Shown here: piece by piece, positions 1 through 7,394 of the stretch
Layout: each line of letters opens with the position of its first letter
Position numbering within the stretch: the stretch's first letter is position 1
NCBI GenBank assembly: GCA_937967875.1
Contig: CALBTQ010000726.1
Span: forward strand, 1 to 21,482
DNA from: an uncultured Pseudomonadota bacterium
GTDB taxonomy: Bacteria > Lernaellota > Lernaellaia > Lernaellales > Lernaellaceae
Direction: 5' to 3'
DNA length: 21,482 nucleotides
The notes under the pieces: model-generated
Database searches by the model: none
Told to the model about the DNA's origin: nothing
What the model saw: the letters and a program-made list of their open reading frames with translations, nothing else
Made by a program: the position numbers and the translations under genes

Positions 1-71
1 CTTGCTCTTATATCGGGCGCTCATCGTCGGTTGTCGTTATTTTTTTTTAAATGGTGCGGCTCCCACCCCGC
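1..71. other. Untrusted contig end outside the adapter
   Basis: This stretch lies on the outer side of an Illumina adapter sequence. It includes a run of T residues and shows no coding continuity with the gene on the inner side of the adapter. It is probably chimeric or low-quality read sequence, not genome. I see no gene in it. Confidence 0.7.
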
Positions 72-107
72 TCTACACTCTTTCCCTACACGACGCTCTT
101 CCGATCT
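72..107 (+). other. Illumina TruSeq/P5 adapter contamination
   Basis: The bases from 75 to 107 match the read-1 Illumina adapter, running from ACACTCTTTCCC to CGCTCTTCCGATCT, and the TCT just before also fits the longer P5 oligo. Translations across it give the artefact strings FPTRRSSDL (plus strand) and GRASCRERV (minus strand), which turn up in many contaminated assemblies. Genomic sequence begins at about 108. Confidence 0.97.
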
Positions 108-411
108 GACCGGCTTTCTTGGCCGTATCGACCAAGGCCAGCAGCTCGCCCTGCGTTTCGGCGGCCTTATCCTGCAAGGCGGTGATCACCTCGTAGTGGC
201 GCCGCGCCAGGCTGACGTGCCGGTCCTGCAGTTCTTCGACCAGGGCCACCAAGTCCACTTGATCGTCGAGGGTGATGAATACATTGATTTCGCTTTCGGC
301 CGCGGCGTCGCGCAACTGCTCTTCCAGAGCCGGATCGACCCAGGCGGCGAACGCGGAAGTGGCGGCCAACAAGCTCATGCATAAAACCAGAAGCATTAGT
401 TTCGTACGCAT
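108..411 (-). CDS. Secreted subtilase-like serine protease, N-terminal fragment (propeptide only)
   Basis: Only about 101 codons are present before the frame runs into adapter sequence. The start is the ATG at 411, with AAGGAA just upstream, followed by a typical signal peptide (MRTKLMLLVLCMSLLAATSAFA). The mature part contains INVFITLDDQVDLVALV and then a charged helical stretch including RRHYEVITALQDKAAETQ. This pattern resembles the N-terminal propeptide of secreted S8 (subtilisin-like) peptidases, where a VIVTL-type strand is followed by a helix rich in R, A and Q. No catalytic domain is in the window, so the protease call rests on the propeptide alone. The first Met in the open frame (456) gives a poor N-terminus and no better ribosome binding site. 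The protein would be exported to the periplasm or cell surface. Confidence 0.55.
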
Positions 412-586
412 CGGATTTTCCTTCTTTACGGTAGGGAACGCCGGATGCGCCCCCAATCAGCGCCATACATTATAATGAGCAAATCGGAAAAAGAAAGTTG
501 GTCGATAAAATGGGAAATATCCGTTTGACGACGCGATGACCTTCAGGCTCAATGGAAAAAATCGTCAGACAACGAGGGGCCGGCCA
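412..586. promoter_or_regulatory. Divergent intergenic region with a palindromic -10-like box
   Basis: This 175-base region separates the minus-strand protease from the plus-strand DUF3108-like gene. ATTATAAT at 469-476 is its own reverse complement, so it offers a perfect TATAAT on both strands. No strong -35 element is correctly spaced on either strand (minus strand: only a T-rich stretch near 491-497). A second candidate for the plus-strand gene is TTGACG at 525-530, but its -10 (near 548-553) is weak. Promoter function is inferred only. Confidence 0.35.
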
Positions 587-1381
587 ATGAAGTTCAAGTT
601 GTTTTTGTGGGTGTTGTTGATCGCGAGCGTCATGTTCGCCGGTTGGACCTGGGCGCAGATGAACGCGATCGAAATCGCCGCCAAGGAATCGGGCGTGCAG
701 AAGGTGCAGTACATCGACGGCGGGCAGACCGTTTACGTGATGCGCTGGAATCTTGAGCGCGTCACCCGCGACGGCAAGGAAATCATCGTTTTCAAGCTGA
801 ACGGCGACAACGCGAAGGAAGGCGCCGAGCGCATCGAATGGAACGAGGAATCGCTCATCGACATTACCTCCAACGGCCTGCGCACCCGCCTCTGGAAAAA
901 GCACTCCACCGGCGCCGAGCAGATGGACTGGAAGCTGGTCTTCAATTGGGCCTCGCGGCAGGCGCAGTATTCCTTCCAGGATCGCGCGACCGGCAAGAGC
1001 GAAAACAAAACGATGAAGTTTCAGGCCGACGCCATCCCCGGCGATTGCATGAACCTCATTCTGCGCGGCTTCCCTTTCGAAAAAGGCGCGGGCTACGAAA
1101 TGACCGGCCAGATCGTCAACGTCGACGGCTCGCTGCTGGGCGGGCGCATCATCAACCGCGGCGTGGAAAAGCTGCAAACGGCCTTCGGCGCTATCGAGGC
1201 GTACAAGCTCGAGCTCAAGCCGACCGGCGCGCTGGGCTTGGTCGCCCCGAAAATGTGGCTGTGGTACACGAAAGCCGCGCCGCACGTCTGGTTGCGTTTC
1301 GACGGCCGCGACGACGGCATCACCAATCCGCGCACCAAAAACGAGCTGGTGGAATATCAGCCGCGCGCTTGGATCAAATAG
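587..1381 (+). CDS. Exported DUF3108-like protein of unknown function
   Basis: The chosen start (ATG 587) has GAGGGG about 8 bases upstream and gives a clean N-terminal signal or anchor (MKFKLFLWVLLIASVMFAGWTWAQ); the open frame extends 17 codons upstream without such features. The product is 264 residues. After the signal come alternating beta-strand-like segments and a late motif, FGAIEAYKLELKPTGAL, followed by MWLWYTKAAPHVWLRFD. This fits the DUF3108 pattern, in which a 'G.f.a.kl.l.p' strand precedes a 'Wyt...P.wlr' strand. DUF3108 proteins are periplasmic beta-rich proteins without a firmly known function. The gene is convergent with the next one, with three bases between the two stop codons. 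Function remains unknown; the family call is moderate. Confidence 0.65.
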   Translation: MKFKLFLWVLLIASVMFAGWTWAQMNAIEIAAKESGVQKVQYIDGGQTVYVMRWNLERVTRDGKEIIVFKLNGDNAKEGAERIEWNEESLIDITSNGLRTRLWKKHSTGAEQMDWKLVFNWASRQAQYSFQDRATGKSENKTMKFQADAIPGDCMNLILRGFPFEKGAGYEMTGQIVNVDGSLLGGRIINRGVEKLQTAFGAIEAYKLELKPTGALGLVAPKMWLWYTKAAPHVWLRFDGRDDGITNPRTKNELVEYQPRAWIK

Positions 1382-1384
1382 TCG

Positions 1385-2560
1385 CTACTTCTGCTGCCAG
1401 GTCACGTCGCCGGCCGTTTGGTCCGCGTCGATGCCGCTGCCGGCAAACTCGTCCGCGAACCGCGACCAGCCGCGTAGATAATAATTAAGGAACGACACCG
1501 CGTATTTTTTCGCCAGCCGCTTCACCCGTGTGTGGTCGGCCGTGCCGATGTTGCACGGGTCCAGCGGAAACTGCGCCACGAAGTCCGTGTGGTCCGCGCC
1601 CAAAAACTTCACCTCCACCGAGGGCGAGGGCGAATAGGTGTAGAACTCGTGGTAGTTCTCCTCGGTCGGCGCGCAGGCCTGGCCCAGCACCGGCGTGCCG
1701 CTCACTTCGCCGCCCAGGTAGAGCGTGGGGATCGTCAACGCGCCCACGCGATCCGGCGTCAGGTCGGGGAAGTCCGGATCGTCCGGCCCGATGGGAATCG
1801 GCCCTGCGCCGTCCACCGGATCCAGGCCCGCCACTGCGCCCAACGCGCCGTCCAGCAGCGCGGCGTTGACGCTCAGCTTGCCGCCCATCGAGTGCCCGAC
1901 CGCGCCCAGCCGCGCGCGATCCACCCGGCCGTAAAAGACCGAATCGCCTTGCTCGTGCTCGCAGCAGACCGTGTTGAGGATGAACAGCAGGTCCTTCGTC
2001 GATTCGGTGTGGCTGATTTTCAGCAACGCCACCGGGTTGGTGAAGGGCAGTTGCGGCGCGATGGCGATGTAGCCCCAGGTGGCCAGGCGCTGGGCGTATT
2101 CGCGCACCATCGCTTTCGTGCCGGAAAAGCCGTGCACGACCAGCACGACGCCGAAGGGTCCGCCGTCATCGGTGGGCGTCAGGCCGTCCAGCGAGGGCAG
2201 GAACACGTCGGCGTCGATTTCCCGCTCGCGCTCGGCGTCCACGAACGTGCGTGCCTGCTGCACGTAAAGGTATTGTCCGTCGCCGTCGGCGGGCAGGCCG
2301 GAGTCGGTCAGGTTGAGCGCCTCGGTCGCCACGTCGCAGCAGGGCGTGTACGGATGCGGCGCACTGTCGTCGTCATCGTCGTCGTCGGTGAGGTCGTCAT
2401 CGTCGTCATCGTCGCCGGTGTCGTCGTCGGTGGAATCATCGTCGTCGGCCGCATCGTCATCGGCGTCGTCGTTGTCGTCATCGTCGTCGGAGGATGAACA
2501 GGCGGCGATCGTCAAAAGCAGCGCCATGAGCAATGCCAAAGGAAGTCGGATGCGTTTCAT
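1385..2560 (-). CDS. Poly-Asp-linker lipoprotein with chlorophyllase-like alpha/beta hydrolase domain
   Basis: The protein has 391 residues and starts at ATG 2560 with GGAG about 9 bases upstream. Residues 1-20 form a lipoprotein signal ending in the lipobox IAAC (Cys21). Residues 25-65 are almost entirely aspartate, presumably an extended acidic spacer that holds the enzyme away from the membrane. An alpha/beta hydrolase follows: HG oxyanion motif at His143-Gly144, nucleophile elbow GHSMGG with Ser224, a GLDPVDG motif with Asp247/Asp250, and GADHTDF with His324. The LDPVDG motif, the WGYIAIAPQL strand and the late ACAP...H segment resemble the chlorophyllase family and related bacterial polyester/cutinase-like hydrolases. 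The substrate cannot be read from sequence; an ester is likely. It probably sits at the outer membrane or cell surface. The downstream-oriented neighbour on the other strand ends three bases away. Confidence 0.85.
   Translation of the reverse strand: MKRIRLPLALLMALLLTIAACSSSDDDDDNDDADDDAADDDDSTDDDTGDDDDDDDLTDDDDDDDSAPHPYTPCCDVATEALNLTDSGLPADGDGQYLYVQQARTFVDAEREREIDADVFLPSLDGLTPTDDGGPFGVVLVVHGFSGTKAMVREYAQRLATWGYIAIAPQLPFTNPVALLKISHTESTKDLLFILNTVCCEHEQGDSVFYGRVDRARLGAVGHSMGGKLSVNAALLDGALGAVAGLDPVDGAGPIPIGPDDPDFPDLTPDRVGALTIPTLYLGGEVSGTPVLGQACAPTEENYHEFYTYSPSPSVEVKFLGADHTDFVAQFPLDPCNIGTADHTRVKRLAKKYAVSFLNYYLRGWSRFADEFAGSGIDADQTAGDVTWQQK
2366..2488 (-). repeat. Low-complexity Asp-codon tract (GAC/GAT repeats)
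   Basis: On the minus strand this tract encodes residues 25-65 of the hydrolase lipoprotein, nearly all aspartate with scattered Ala, Ser, Thr and Gly. On the plus strand it reads as imperfect GTC/ATC triplet repeats. Such tracts can change length by slippage and can be misassembled. Confidence 0.9.
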
Positions 2561-2575
2561 TATATTATTCTCCGT

Positions 2576-3058
2576 TTATTTTTTTCCGCTGTAGGTTTTT
2601 CCCAAGCTTTTGGTGCACATTGTTGTGCCTGCACCAAGAATCGCATCGTGCACCTCGGCGATAAACAACGTGTGATCGCCCGTCGGCAGCGCATCGGTCA
2701 CCCGGCAGTGCAGCACGGCGACGCCGTCGGTGAGATAGGGTTGGCCGTGCGCATCCGCGGCCGTGGGCAGACCGGCGAATTTCGCCTCGCGGTCGTCATC
2801 CTTTAACTTAAATTGCGGCACGCGGTCTCGCTGGTCTTCGCGCAGCAGAGTGAGGTTGAAACGCCCCGCGCCCTCGATCAGATGATGGCTGAAGCGCTCG
2901 CGATGCACCGACACGGCGAGCAACGGCGGTGAGACCGACACCGGCGTCAGCCAGGAAACGATCATTCCGTTGCGTTGATTTTCATGGGCGACGGTCAGCA
3001 CCGCGACCGGATTGGGCACGGCCAGCAGCGCGCGCCGAACGAGATCATGATCCGACAT
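2576..3058 (-). CDS. Flavin reductase-like FMN-binding protein
   Basis: This 160-residue protein has the pattern of the flavin reductase-like split barrel (PF01613-type): an N-terminal PNPVAVLTV strand, the NGMIVSWLTPVSVSPPLLAVSV core in which small-molecule reductases bind FMN, FNLTLL, a KFAGL helix after the variable loop, and the C-terminal GDHTLFIAEV strand. Length is typical of single-domain members. The start (ATG 3058) is preceded by GGGGGAG about 6 bases upstream. Members reduce flavins with NAD(P)H for partner oxygenases or act as stand-alone flavoproteins. No partner is obvious: the neighbours are a hydrolase lipoprotein and a CoA-transferase on the same strand, 15 and 70 bases away, so the exact role is open. 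Confidence 0.85.
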   Translation of the reverse strand: MSDHDLVRRALLAVPNPVAVLTVAHENQRNGMIVSWLTPVSVSPPLLAVSVHRERFSHHLIEGAGRFNLTLLREDQRDRVPQFKLKDDDREAKFAGLPTAADAHGQPYLTDGVAVLHCRVTDALPTGDHTLFIAEVHDAILGAGTTMCTKSLGKTYSGKK

Positions 3059-3128
3059 GCTTACTCCCCCGGGAGAATCCCTGTCGTTTCAAGGTGCGTT
3101 CTGCCGGCGGAAAAAGCAAGGGCGCGCG

Positions 3129-4835
3129 TCAGTCGACGCCGTTTTCCCACTTCAGTTTGAAGTTTTCGCCGGTGACGATCCGGCGCGACACGACCGGGAT
3201 TTTCCCTTCGGGCAGCACGATCTTCATCGGGCTCACCTCGAGGATGTCGCGCTTGACGTCGATGCCCGGCATGACCTCGACCAGCATCATGCCCTGCTCG
3301 GTGAGCTTGAACACGCCGACGTTGGTCACGTAATAAACGTTCTGCTTGCGCTTTAGACCCATCTTGCCGGAGAAGGTGATCTCCCGCACGCGCTCCATGA
3401 ACTTGCACGGACCGGCTTTGAGGATCTTCAGCTCGCCGTCGACGATGTCGAACTTCCCGTGCGCCATCCAGGAACCGACGAAAAAGATCGTGTTCGCCGC
3501 CGTGGTCAGGTCGGGGAAGCCGCCGGGGCCCACGTAGTTGATCGCGCCGTCGCCGCGATTGGAAACGTTGACGTTGCCGTCCGAGTCGGCTTCGAGCAGG
3601 CCCAGAATGGTCACGTCCAGTTTTTCGTACGCGCGATGGAACACTTGCGCCGAGGGGATGATTTCCAGCGGATTGATCGCCGCGCCGAAAAAGATGCCCG
3701 GGGTGGGCAGGCCGCCCACGACGCCGGTTTCGGTGAAGAAGGTTACGTCCTCATGCATGCCGCCTTCATAGAGCAACCGGCTGACTTCCTCGGGCAGGCC
3801 CACGCCGATATTGACCAGCGAGCCGGGACGCGCCGCCTTGACGAACATCGAGGCCGCCATGCGCGCCAGCGCGTTGTCGGCCCGGCCGCGCACCGGCGTG
3901 ATCTTGAGCACGTTGTTGGCGAACTTGAGTTGCTCGACCGCGTCGTTGGTGTCCACCCGGTGTTCGACGGTGAACATCGGCCAGTATTTGCGCTGCTGTA
4001 CCGAGCCGGTCTGCTCGCTGTACGGATTGACCACGATCGCGTCCACGTCCTGGGCCTTGATGAAAATGCGGCTCTCGTCCTTTTCGATGATGTCGCAGAC
4101 GCTCCCCAGCACTACGCCGCCGTTGCGCCGCACCGCCAGCGCGCTCTCCAGGCTTTCGGTGACCATGCAGGTGTGATGCTTGTAGAGGTTACCTTCCTTG
4201 TCGGCGTAGGGCAGCACGAAAACCGCCACATTGAACGGCGGCAGGTGATAGCGCAGTTTGTCGCCCGCGGCCTCGACGAAATTTTCCGACGCGTTGGGCG
4301 TCACCGCCGTGCCGTTGCCCACGCGCGGATCCAAAAACGTGCCCACGCCCGCTTCCAACTCGAGGGACAGTTCGCCGCGCGCCTGCGCTTCCAACAAAAA
4401 CGTCTGCACGCCCTGCGCCATCGTGTGCAGTTCGATCTGGCCGGCGTCGGCCAGGCGCAGTTGGGCTTTGTAGGTTTCCAGGTGGCCGCTGATCTGGCGT
4501 GAGAGCAACCCGGGAAGGGCCAGTTCCTCCAGCGTGCCCGGCACGCGCCCGCGACTGCCCTGCGCGCCGACGGTCATCCACGTCAGGTGCTGCGGATGTC
4601 CCGTACGTTCGAACAGTTCGCGAATGGCGTAAAAGAAAACCGAGCAACGCGTGTTGCCGGCCATGCCGCTGGAAATAACGGTGGCTTCGTCGGGAATCAG
4701 TTTGACGGCTTCCCGCGCGGTCATGAATTTGGAATTCTTGACGCCCTTGACCCGGTAATCCAGATCGCGTTGACTCCAGGTCAACCGCCAGTGAGCGATG
4801 TGGGCAAGCAGCCTCATCTTGGTGAACAAATTCAT
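3129..4835 (-). CDS. Family I acyl-CoA:carboxylate CoA-transferase (propionate CoA-transferase type)
   Basis: The 568-residue protein fuses the alpha-like and beta-like halves of a family I CoA-transferase in one chain, as in propionate CoA-transferase and YdiF-type enzymes. The catalytic glutamate is in FTETGVVGG (Glu369), which forms the glutamyl-CoA thioester in this family; it is followed by the GNVNVSN and GPGGFPDL segments typical of the beta domain. The N-terminal half (about 30-290) carries ISSGMAGNTR and GVGTFLDPRVGNGTAV. The start at 4835 is preceded by an ideal AAGGAG; the open frame continues 53 codons upstream but that part looks non-coding. The enzyme would move CoA between acetyl-/propionyl-CoA and short-chain acids in the cytoplasm. 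Substrate choice is not readable. No beta-oxidation or lactate pathway genes lie beside it. Confidence 0.9.
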   Translation of the reverse strand: MNLFTKMRLLAHIAHWRLTWSQRDLDYRVKGVKNSKFMTAREAVKLIPDEATVISSGMAGNTRCSVFFYAIRELFERTGHPQHLTWMTVGAQGSRGRVPGTLEELALPGLLSRQISGHLETYKAQLRLADAGQIELHTMAQGVQTFLLEAQARGELSLELEAGVGTFLDPRVGNGTAVTPNASENFVEAAGDKLRYHLPPFNVAVFVLPYADKEGNLYKHHTCMVTESLESALAVRRNGGVVLGSVCDIIEKDESRIFIKAQDVDAIVVNPYSEQTGSVQQRKYWPMFTVEHRVDTNDAVEQLKFANNVLKITPVRGRADNALARMAASMFVKAARPGSLVNIGVGLPEEVSRLLYEGGMHEDVTFFTETGVVGGLPTPGIFFGAAINPLEIIPSAQVFHRAYEKLDVTILGLLEADSDGNVNVSNRGDGAINYVGPGGFPDLTTAANTIFFVGSWMAHGKFDIVDGELKILKAGPCKFMERVREITFSGKMGLKRKQNVYYVTNVGVFKLTEQGMMLVEVMPGIDVKRDILEVSPMKIVLPEGKIPVVSRRIVTGENFKLKWENGVD

Positions 4836-5172
4836 GGCCACTCCTTTCCTCGAGTTGAGACAGAATCGAACCTGTCGATCGCGGCAGTAACAATACGTTT
4901 GAGAAAACGGCCAAAACGAAAATCGATTCGTTGTCCGGAACTTCGTCGAACAAGTAAAGGAAACAGCATCTGATCCGTTTTGTTGCCGGCGCACATGGCT
5001 CCCTGGTTGTCAAAGAATATTTTTTCTCTGCTCTTTTAATGTGTTTGCTTCGTTACATCAAGAGAATATTCTTTTCGGGCGGTTGTGATTTTTCGCGCGC
5101 TTTTGCGGTGGGGGGCTTGTCGGCTTCTCGGCGGTTCCTTTATGATCCGGCCATACTCGTCAAGGAGCGCCT
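4836..5172. promoter_or_regulatory. 337-base divergent control region between CoA-transferase and K+ channel genes
   Basis: The region holds no convincing gene, although one frame stays open from the CoA-transferase. It becomes AT-rich between about 5010 and 5075. AGAATATT occurs at 5014-5021 and again at 5063-5070, where it is part of the 10-base perfect palindrome AGAATATTCT (5063-5072). On the minus strand a perfect TTGACA (5013-5008) lies upstream of the CoA-transferase, but no -10 follows at usual spacing. On the plus strand TTGCTT (5045-5050) and TATTCT (5067-5072), 16 bases apart, form a weak promoter candidate overlapping the palindrome. Confidence 0.4.
5063..5072. promoter_or_regulatory. 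Perfect palindrome AGAATATTCT, possible operator
   Basis: This 10-base perfect inverted repeat lies 100 bases before the channel start and overlaps a weak -10 candidate. Its half AGAATATT is repeated 49 bases upstream at 5014. The arrangement could be a binding site for a dimeric regulator; no regulator gene is adjacent. Confidence 0.3.
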
Positions 5173-6186
5173 TTGGATTCGTTGCGGTTGGTCAAATATA
5201 TCTTTCTGGCCCTCTTGCTCATTTTGGGGTGGGGCAGCATCGGCTACATGCTGATCGAAAGCGTTCCGTTCCTCGACGCTCTGTACATGACTCTGATTAC
5301 CATCACCACCGTCGGCTATGGCGAAATCTTTCCCCTGTCTCATGCCGGCCGGGTATTCACCATGCTGTTGGTCATCAGCGGCGTGGGCGTCATTCTGATT
5401 TCCTTCGGCGTGCTCACCCAGGTCGCCGTGGAAGGTTCGTTGCGCCGAATTGTGGGAAGGAAACGCATGGAAAACAAAATCGAAAAACTTAAAGGGCATT
5501 ACGTGCTTTGCGGCTGCGGGCGCATCGGCCACATGGTCTTCCATGAAATGAAGGACCGCCGCATTCCCGCCGTGGTCATCGACAACAAGCCGGAGATCGT
5601 CGAGCAACTGACCGAGGAAGGGTCGATGGCCATCCTCGGCAGCGCCACGGAAGAGGATATCCTCGAACGGGCGAATATCAAGCAAGCGCGCGGCCTGGTG
5701 GTGACCGTGAGCACTGACGCCGAGGCGGTGTTCATCATTTTATCCGTGCGCGACCTCAATCCCGACCTGTTCATCATCGCGCGGGCGATCGAAGAAGGCA
5801 ACGAGCGCAAGCTGATTCAGGCCGGGGCCAACCGCGTGATTTCGCCGTACCGCCTGGTGGGCAAGCGCGTGACCAACGCCATCTTGCGCCCGGCGGTGAT
5901 CGACATGCTCGACACGTTGATGTTCGAAAGCGATCTGGACCTGGTCATCGAAGGCACCGAAGTCTACGGCGACAGTCCGCTGGCCGGCGTCACGTTGCGC
6001 GACTCGGGCATCCGGCAGAAACTCGGGTTGATCATCATCGGCATTCAAAAGGGCGAGGGCAACATTCTGTTCAATCCGCAACCCAACGAGGTGATTACCC
6101 CGGGCGACACGCTTATTTCCATCGGCGATAAAAACGCGTTGCGCAAACTGGCCGAGTTGCTGCGGGGCAAGGGCGGCATGCTATGA
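5173..6186 (+). CDS. Two-TM potassium channel with cytoplasmic RCK (TrkA-N/TrkA-C) domain, MthK-like
   Basis: The 337-residue protein has the architecture of MthK-type channels: TM1 at about 7-27, a pore helix with the K+ selectivity filter TVGYG (46-50), TM2 at about 61-83, an RCK N domain with the Rossmann motif GCGRIG (114-119), and a TrkA-C domain from about 250. It should form tetrameric K+ channels in the inner membrane gated by a ligand bound to the RCK ring (calcium or a nucleotide in known members). The start is a TTG at 5173 with AAGGAG five bases upstream; no ATG or GTG fits the TM1 start better. An internal ATG with its own Shine-Dalgarno sequence lies at codon 99. Its stop codon overlaps the converging pseudo-receiver gene. 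Confidence 0.93.
   Translation: MDSLRLVKYIFLALLLILGWGSIGYMLIESVPFLDALYMTLITITTVGYGEIFPLSHAGRVFTMLLVISGVGVILISFGVLTQVAVEGSLRRIVGRKRMENKIEKLKGHYVLCGCGRIGHMVFHEMKDRRIPAVVIDNKPEIVEQLTEEGSMAILGSATEEDILERANIKQARGLVVTVSTDAEAVFIILSVRDLNPDLFIIARAIEEGNERKLIQAGANRVISPYRLVGKRVTNAILRPAVIDMLDTLMFESDLDLVIEGTEVYGDSPLAGVTLRDSGIRQKLGLIIIGIQKGEGNILFNPQPNEVITPGDTLISIGDKNALRKLAELLRGKGGML
5457..5469 (+). promoter_or_regulatory. Internal Shine-Dalgarno and ATG inside the K+ channel gene
   Basis: AAGGAA (5457-5462) lies five bases before the in-frame ATG at 5467 (Met99), exactly at the junction between TM2 and the RCK domain. In MthK an internal Met at the corresponding place produces free RCK subunits that join the gating ring. 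Initiation here is inferred from sequence. Confidence 0.5.
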
Positions 6187-7353
6187 GGTGCGCCGGCTGA
6201 GCAGCCCCAGTTTGACCAGCGCATTGATCAGCGATTTCGCTTCGCGATCGGGCAGAATCTTCTCTTTGATCACCGACTTCACTTTGCGCTTGCCGTCCAA
6301 CTGAAAGAGAAAACGCTTTTCCTGGCTGCTCAACGGCAGCAGGTTCATGCGGATCGGCGAACCCTCGTTCACCGTGGCGAACGAATCGAGCCAAGGTTCG
6401 TACTGGTCGTTGAAGATATTGTGATTGGTGCTCATGCGCGCCGCCTGAAACGCGGTTTTGGCGAAGAGCAGATCCAGCGGTTCGTCGACCAGCGGCGTCG
6501 GGTCCAGCGCGTGGAAACGATAAAATCCTTTGCGCCAGTTGAACACGTCGGCCAGCTTGCGCGTTACCTGTTCGCCCAGCGCGGTGAACAGTTGATAATC
6601 GTCGATCAGCCCCTTTTCGCGCAGGATGCCGCCCAACCGGCGTCCGTTGGCCAGCGCCTGGTCGATGAACGGTTTGACCACCTCGGCGTTCACCCAGCCG
6701 AACATCGAGAGAATGTCGGCCAGCCCCAGGTCGTCCAGATAGGCGCTGCGCAGTTCGATGATCCGCCCCTTGTCGATCAGCACCTCGCGCGCGTTTTCCA
6801 GCGTTCCCAGGGTCAGTACGCCGCTGGCGTTGTTTTTGACCAGCAAGGCGATCAAGCGCCCGAACGGCACGTCCTGTAGATCGCCCGTGCGTGCGATGCG
6901 CCGCTTGGCCGGTTCGACTTCCTTGCTCTGCTCATGGTACACCGCCAGGTCGCTGACCGGCTTGATCGACGGTCGCCGGTTCATATCCCCGAGCGTAAAG
7001 GCGATCAGTTGAACGATTTTCTTCAGCGTGATCGGCAACAGCACGACCTCGTCGGCTTTCCATTTCAAGCGCGCTTCCAGTTGAATGGTGCCGCTGGACA
7101 CCGCGCTGGTGACGATGATTTTCGTTTTATCGTCGCGATGCCGCCGCCGGATCGTTTGACAGACTTCGTAACCGCCCCCGCCGGGAACCAGCGCGTTGAG
7201 CAGAATCAAGTCCGGTTGAAAATCTTCGTACAGCTCGATGCCGGCGCCGGCCGACGCCGCTTTTTTCCACTCGTACCCCAGTCCTTCCAGCGATGGGACG
7301 AGATTATCGACTTCCCGTTGGTCGTTGGTGATCAACAAGATCTTCTTCGGCAT
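6181..7353 (-). CDS. Pseudo-receiver plus DUF4388 (PATAN) domain protein
   Basis: The 390-residue protein starts at ATG 7353 with GGAGAG 7 bases upstream. Residues 1-120 have the response-regulator fold pattern (KKILLITND, then PDLILLN, IIVTSA), but the phosphoacceptor position is Asn53 in place of Asp, the N-terminal acidic pair is reduced to Asn10-Asp11, and the usual Lys-Pro near residue 105 reads Leu-Pro. It is therefore unlikely to be phosphorylated in the normal way. From about 155 a DUF4388/PATAN domain follows (GDLQDVPFGRLIALL, GVLTLG, GRIIELRSAYLDD), then helical segments. PATAN proteins of cyanobacteria bind PilB and control pilus motility, and this gene lies 41 bases downstream of pilT, so a regulatory role in pilus function is a reasonable inference. 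Its stop overlaps that of the K+ channel gene. Confidence 0.85.
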   Translation of the reverse strand: MPKKILLITNDQREVDNLVPSLEGLGYEWKKAASAGAGIELYEDFQPDLILLNALVPGGGGYEVCQTIRRRHRDDKTKIIVTSAVSSGTIQLEARLKWKADEVVLLPITLKKIVQLIAFTLGDMNRRPSIKPVSDLAVYHEQSKEVEPAKRRIARTGDLQDVPFGRLIALLVKNNASGVLTLGTLENAREVLIDKGRIIELRSAYLDDLGLADILSMFGWVNAEVVKPFIDQALANGRRLGGILREKGLIDDYQLFTALGEQVTRKLADVFNWRKGFYRFHALDPTPLVDEPLDLLFAKTAFQAARMSTNHNIFNDQYEPWLDSFATVNEGSPIRMNLLPLSSQEKRFLFQLDGKRKVKSVIKEKILPDREAKSLINALVKLGLLSRRTS

Positions 7354-7370
7354 GTTTCACTCTCCACCGA

Positions 7371-7387
7371 GCCTTCGCGATGAAGGC
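7371..7387 (-). other. Small hairpin between pilT and the PATAN gene
   Basis: GCCTTC and GAAGGC form a perfect 6-base stem around a 5-base loop in the 41-base gap between pilT and the next gene. No T tract follows, so it is not a standard terminator. It could mark RNA processing or differential expression, or be chance. Confidence 0.3.
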
Positions 7388-7394
7388 GTGCATC

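Noticed and set aside
2366..2488. Triplet-repeat tract considered as CRISPR or microsatellite
   Set aside because: There are no spacers or conserved repeat units; the tract encodes an aspartate linker in an intact frame.
3459..4502. 347-codon plus-strand open frame opposite the CoA-transferase
   Set aside because: Low-complexity His/Arg/Val composition and no domain; the minus strand encodes a full CoA-transferase.
4836..4994. 53-codon N-terminal extension of the CoA-transferase
   Set aside because: An ideal AAGGAG precedes the ATG at 4835, and the upstream codons are Cys/Arg/Phe-rich and unlike the family.
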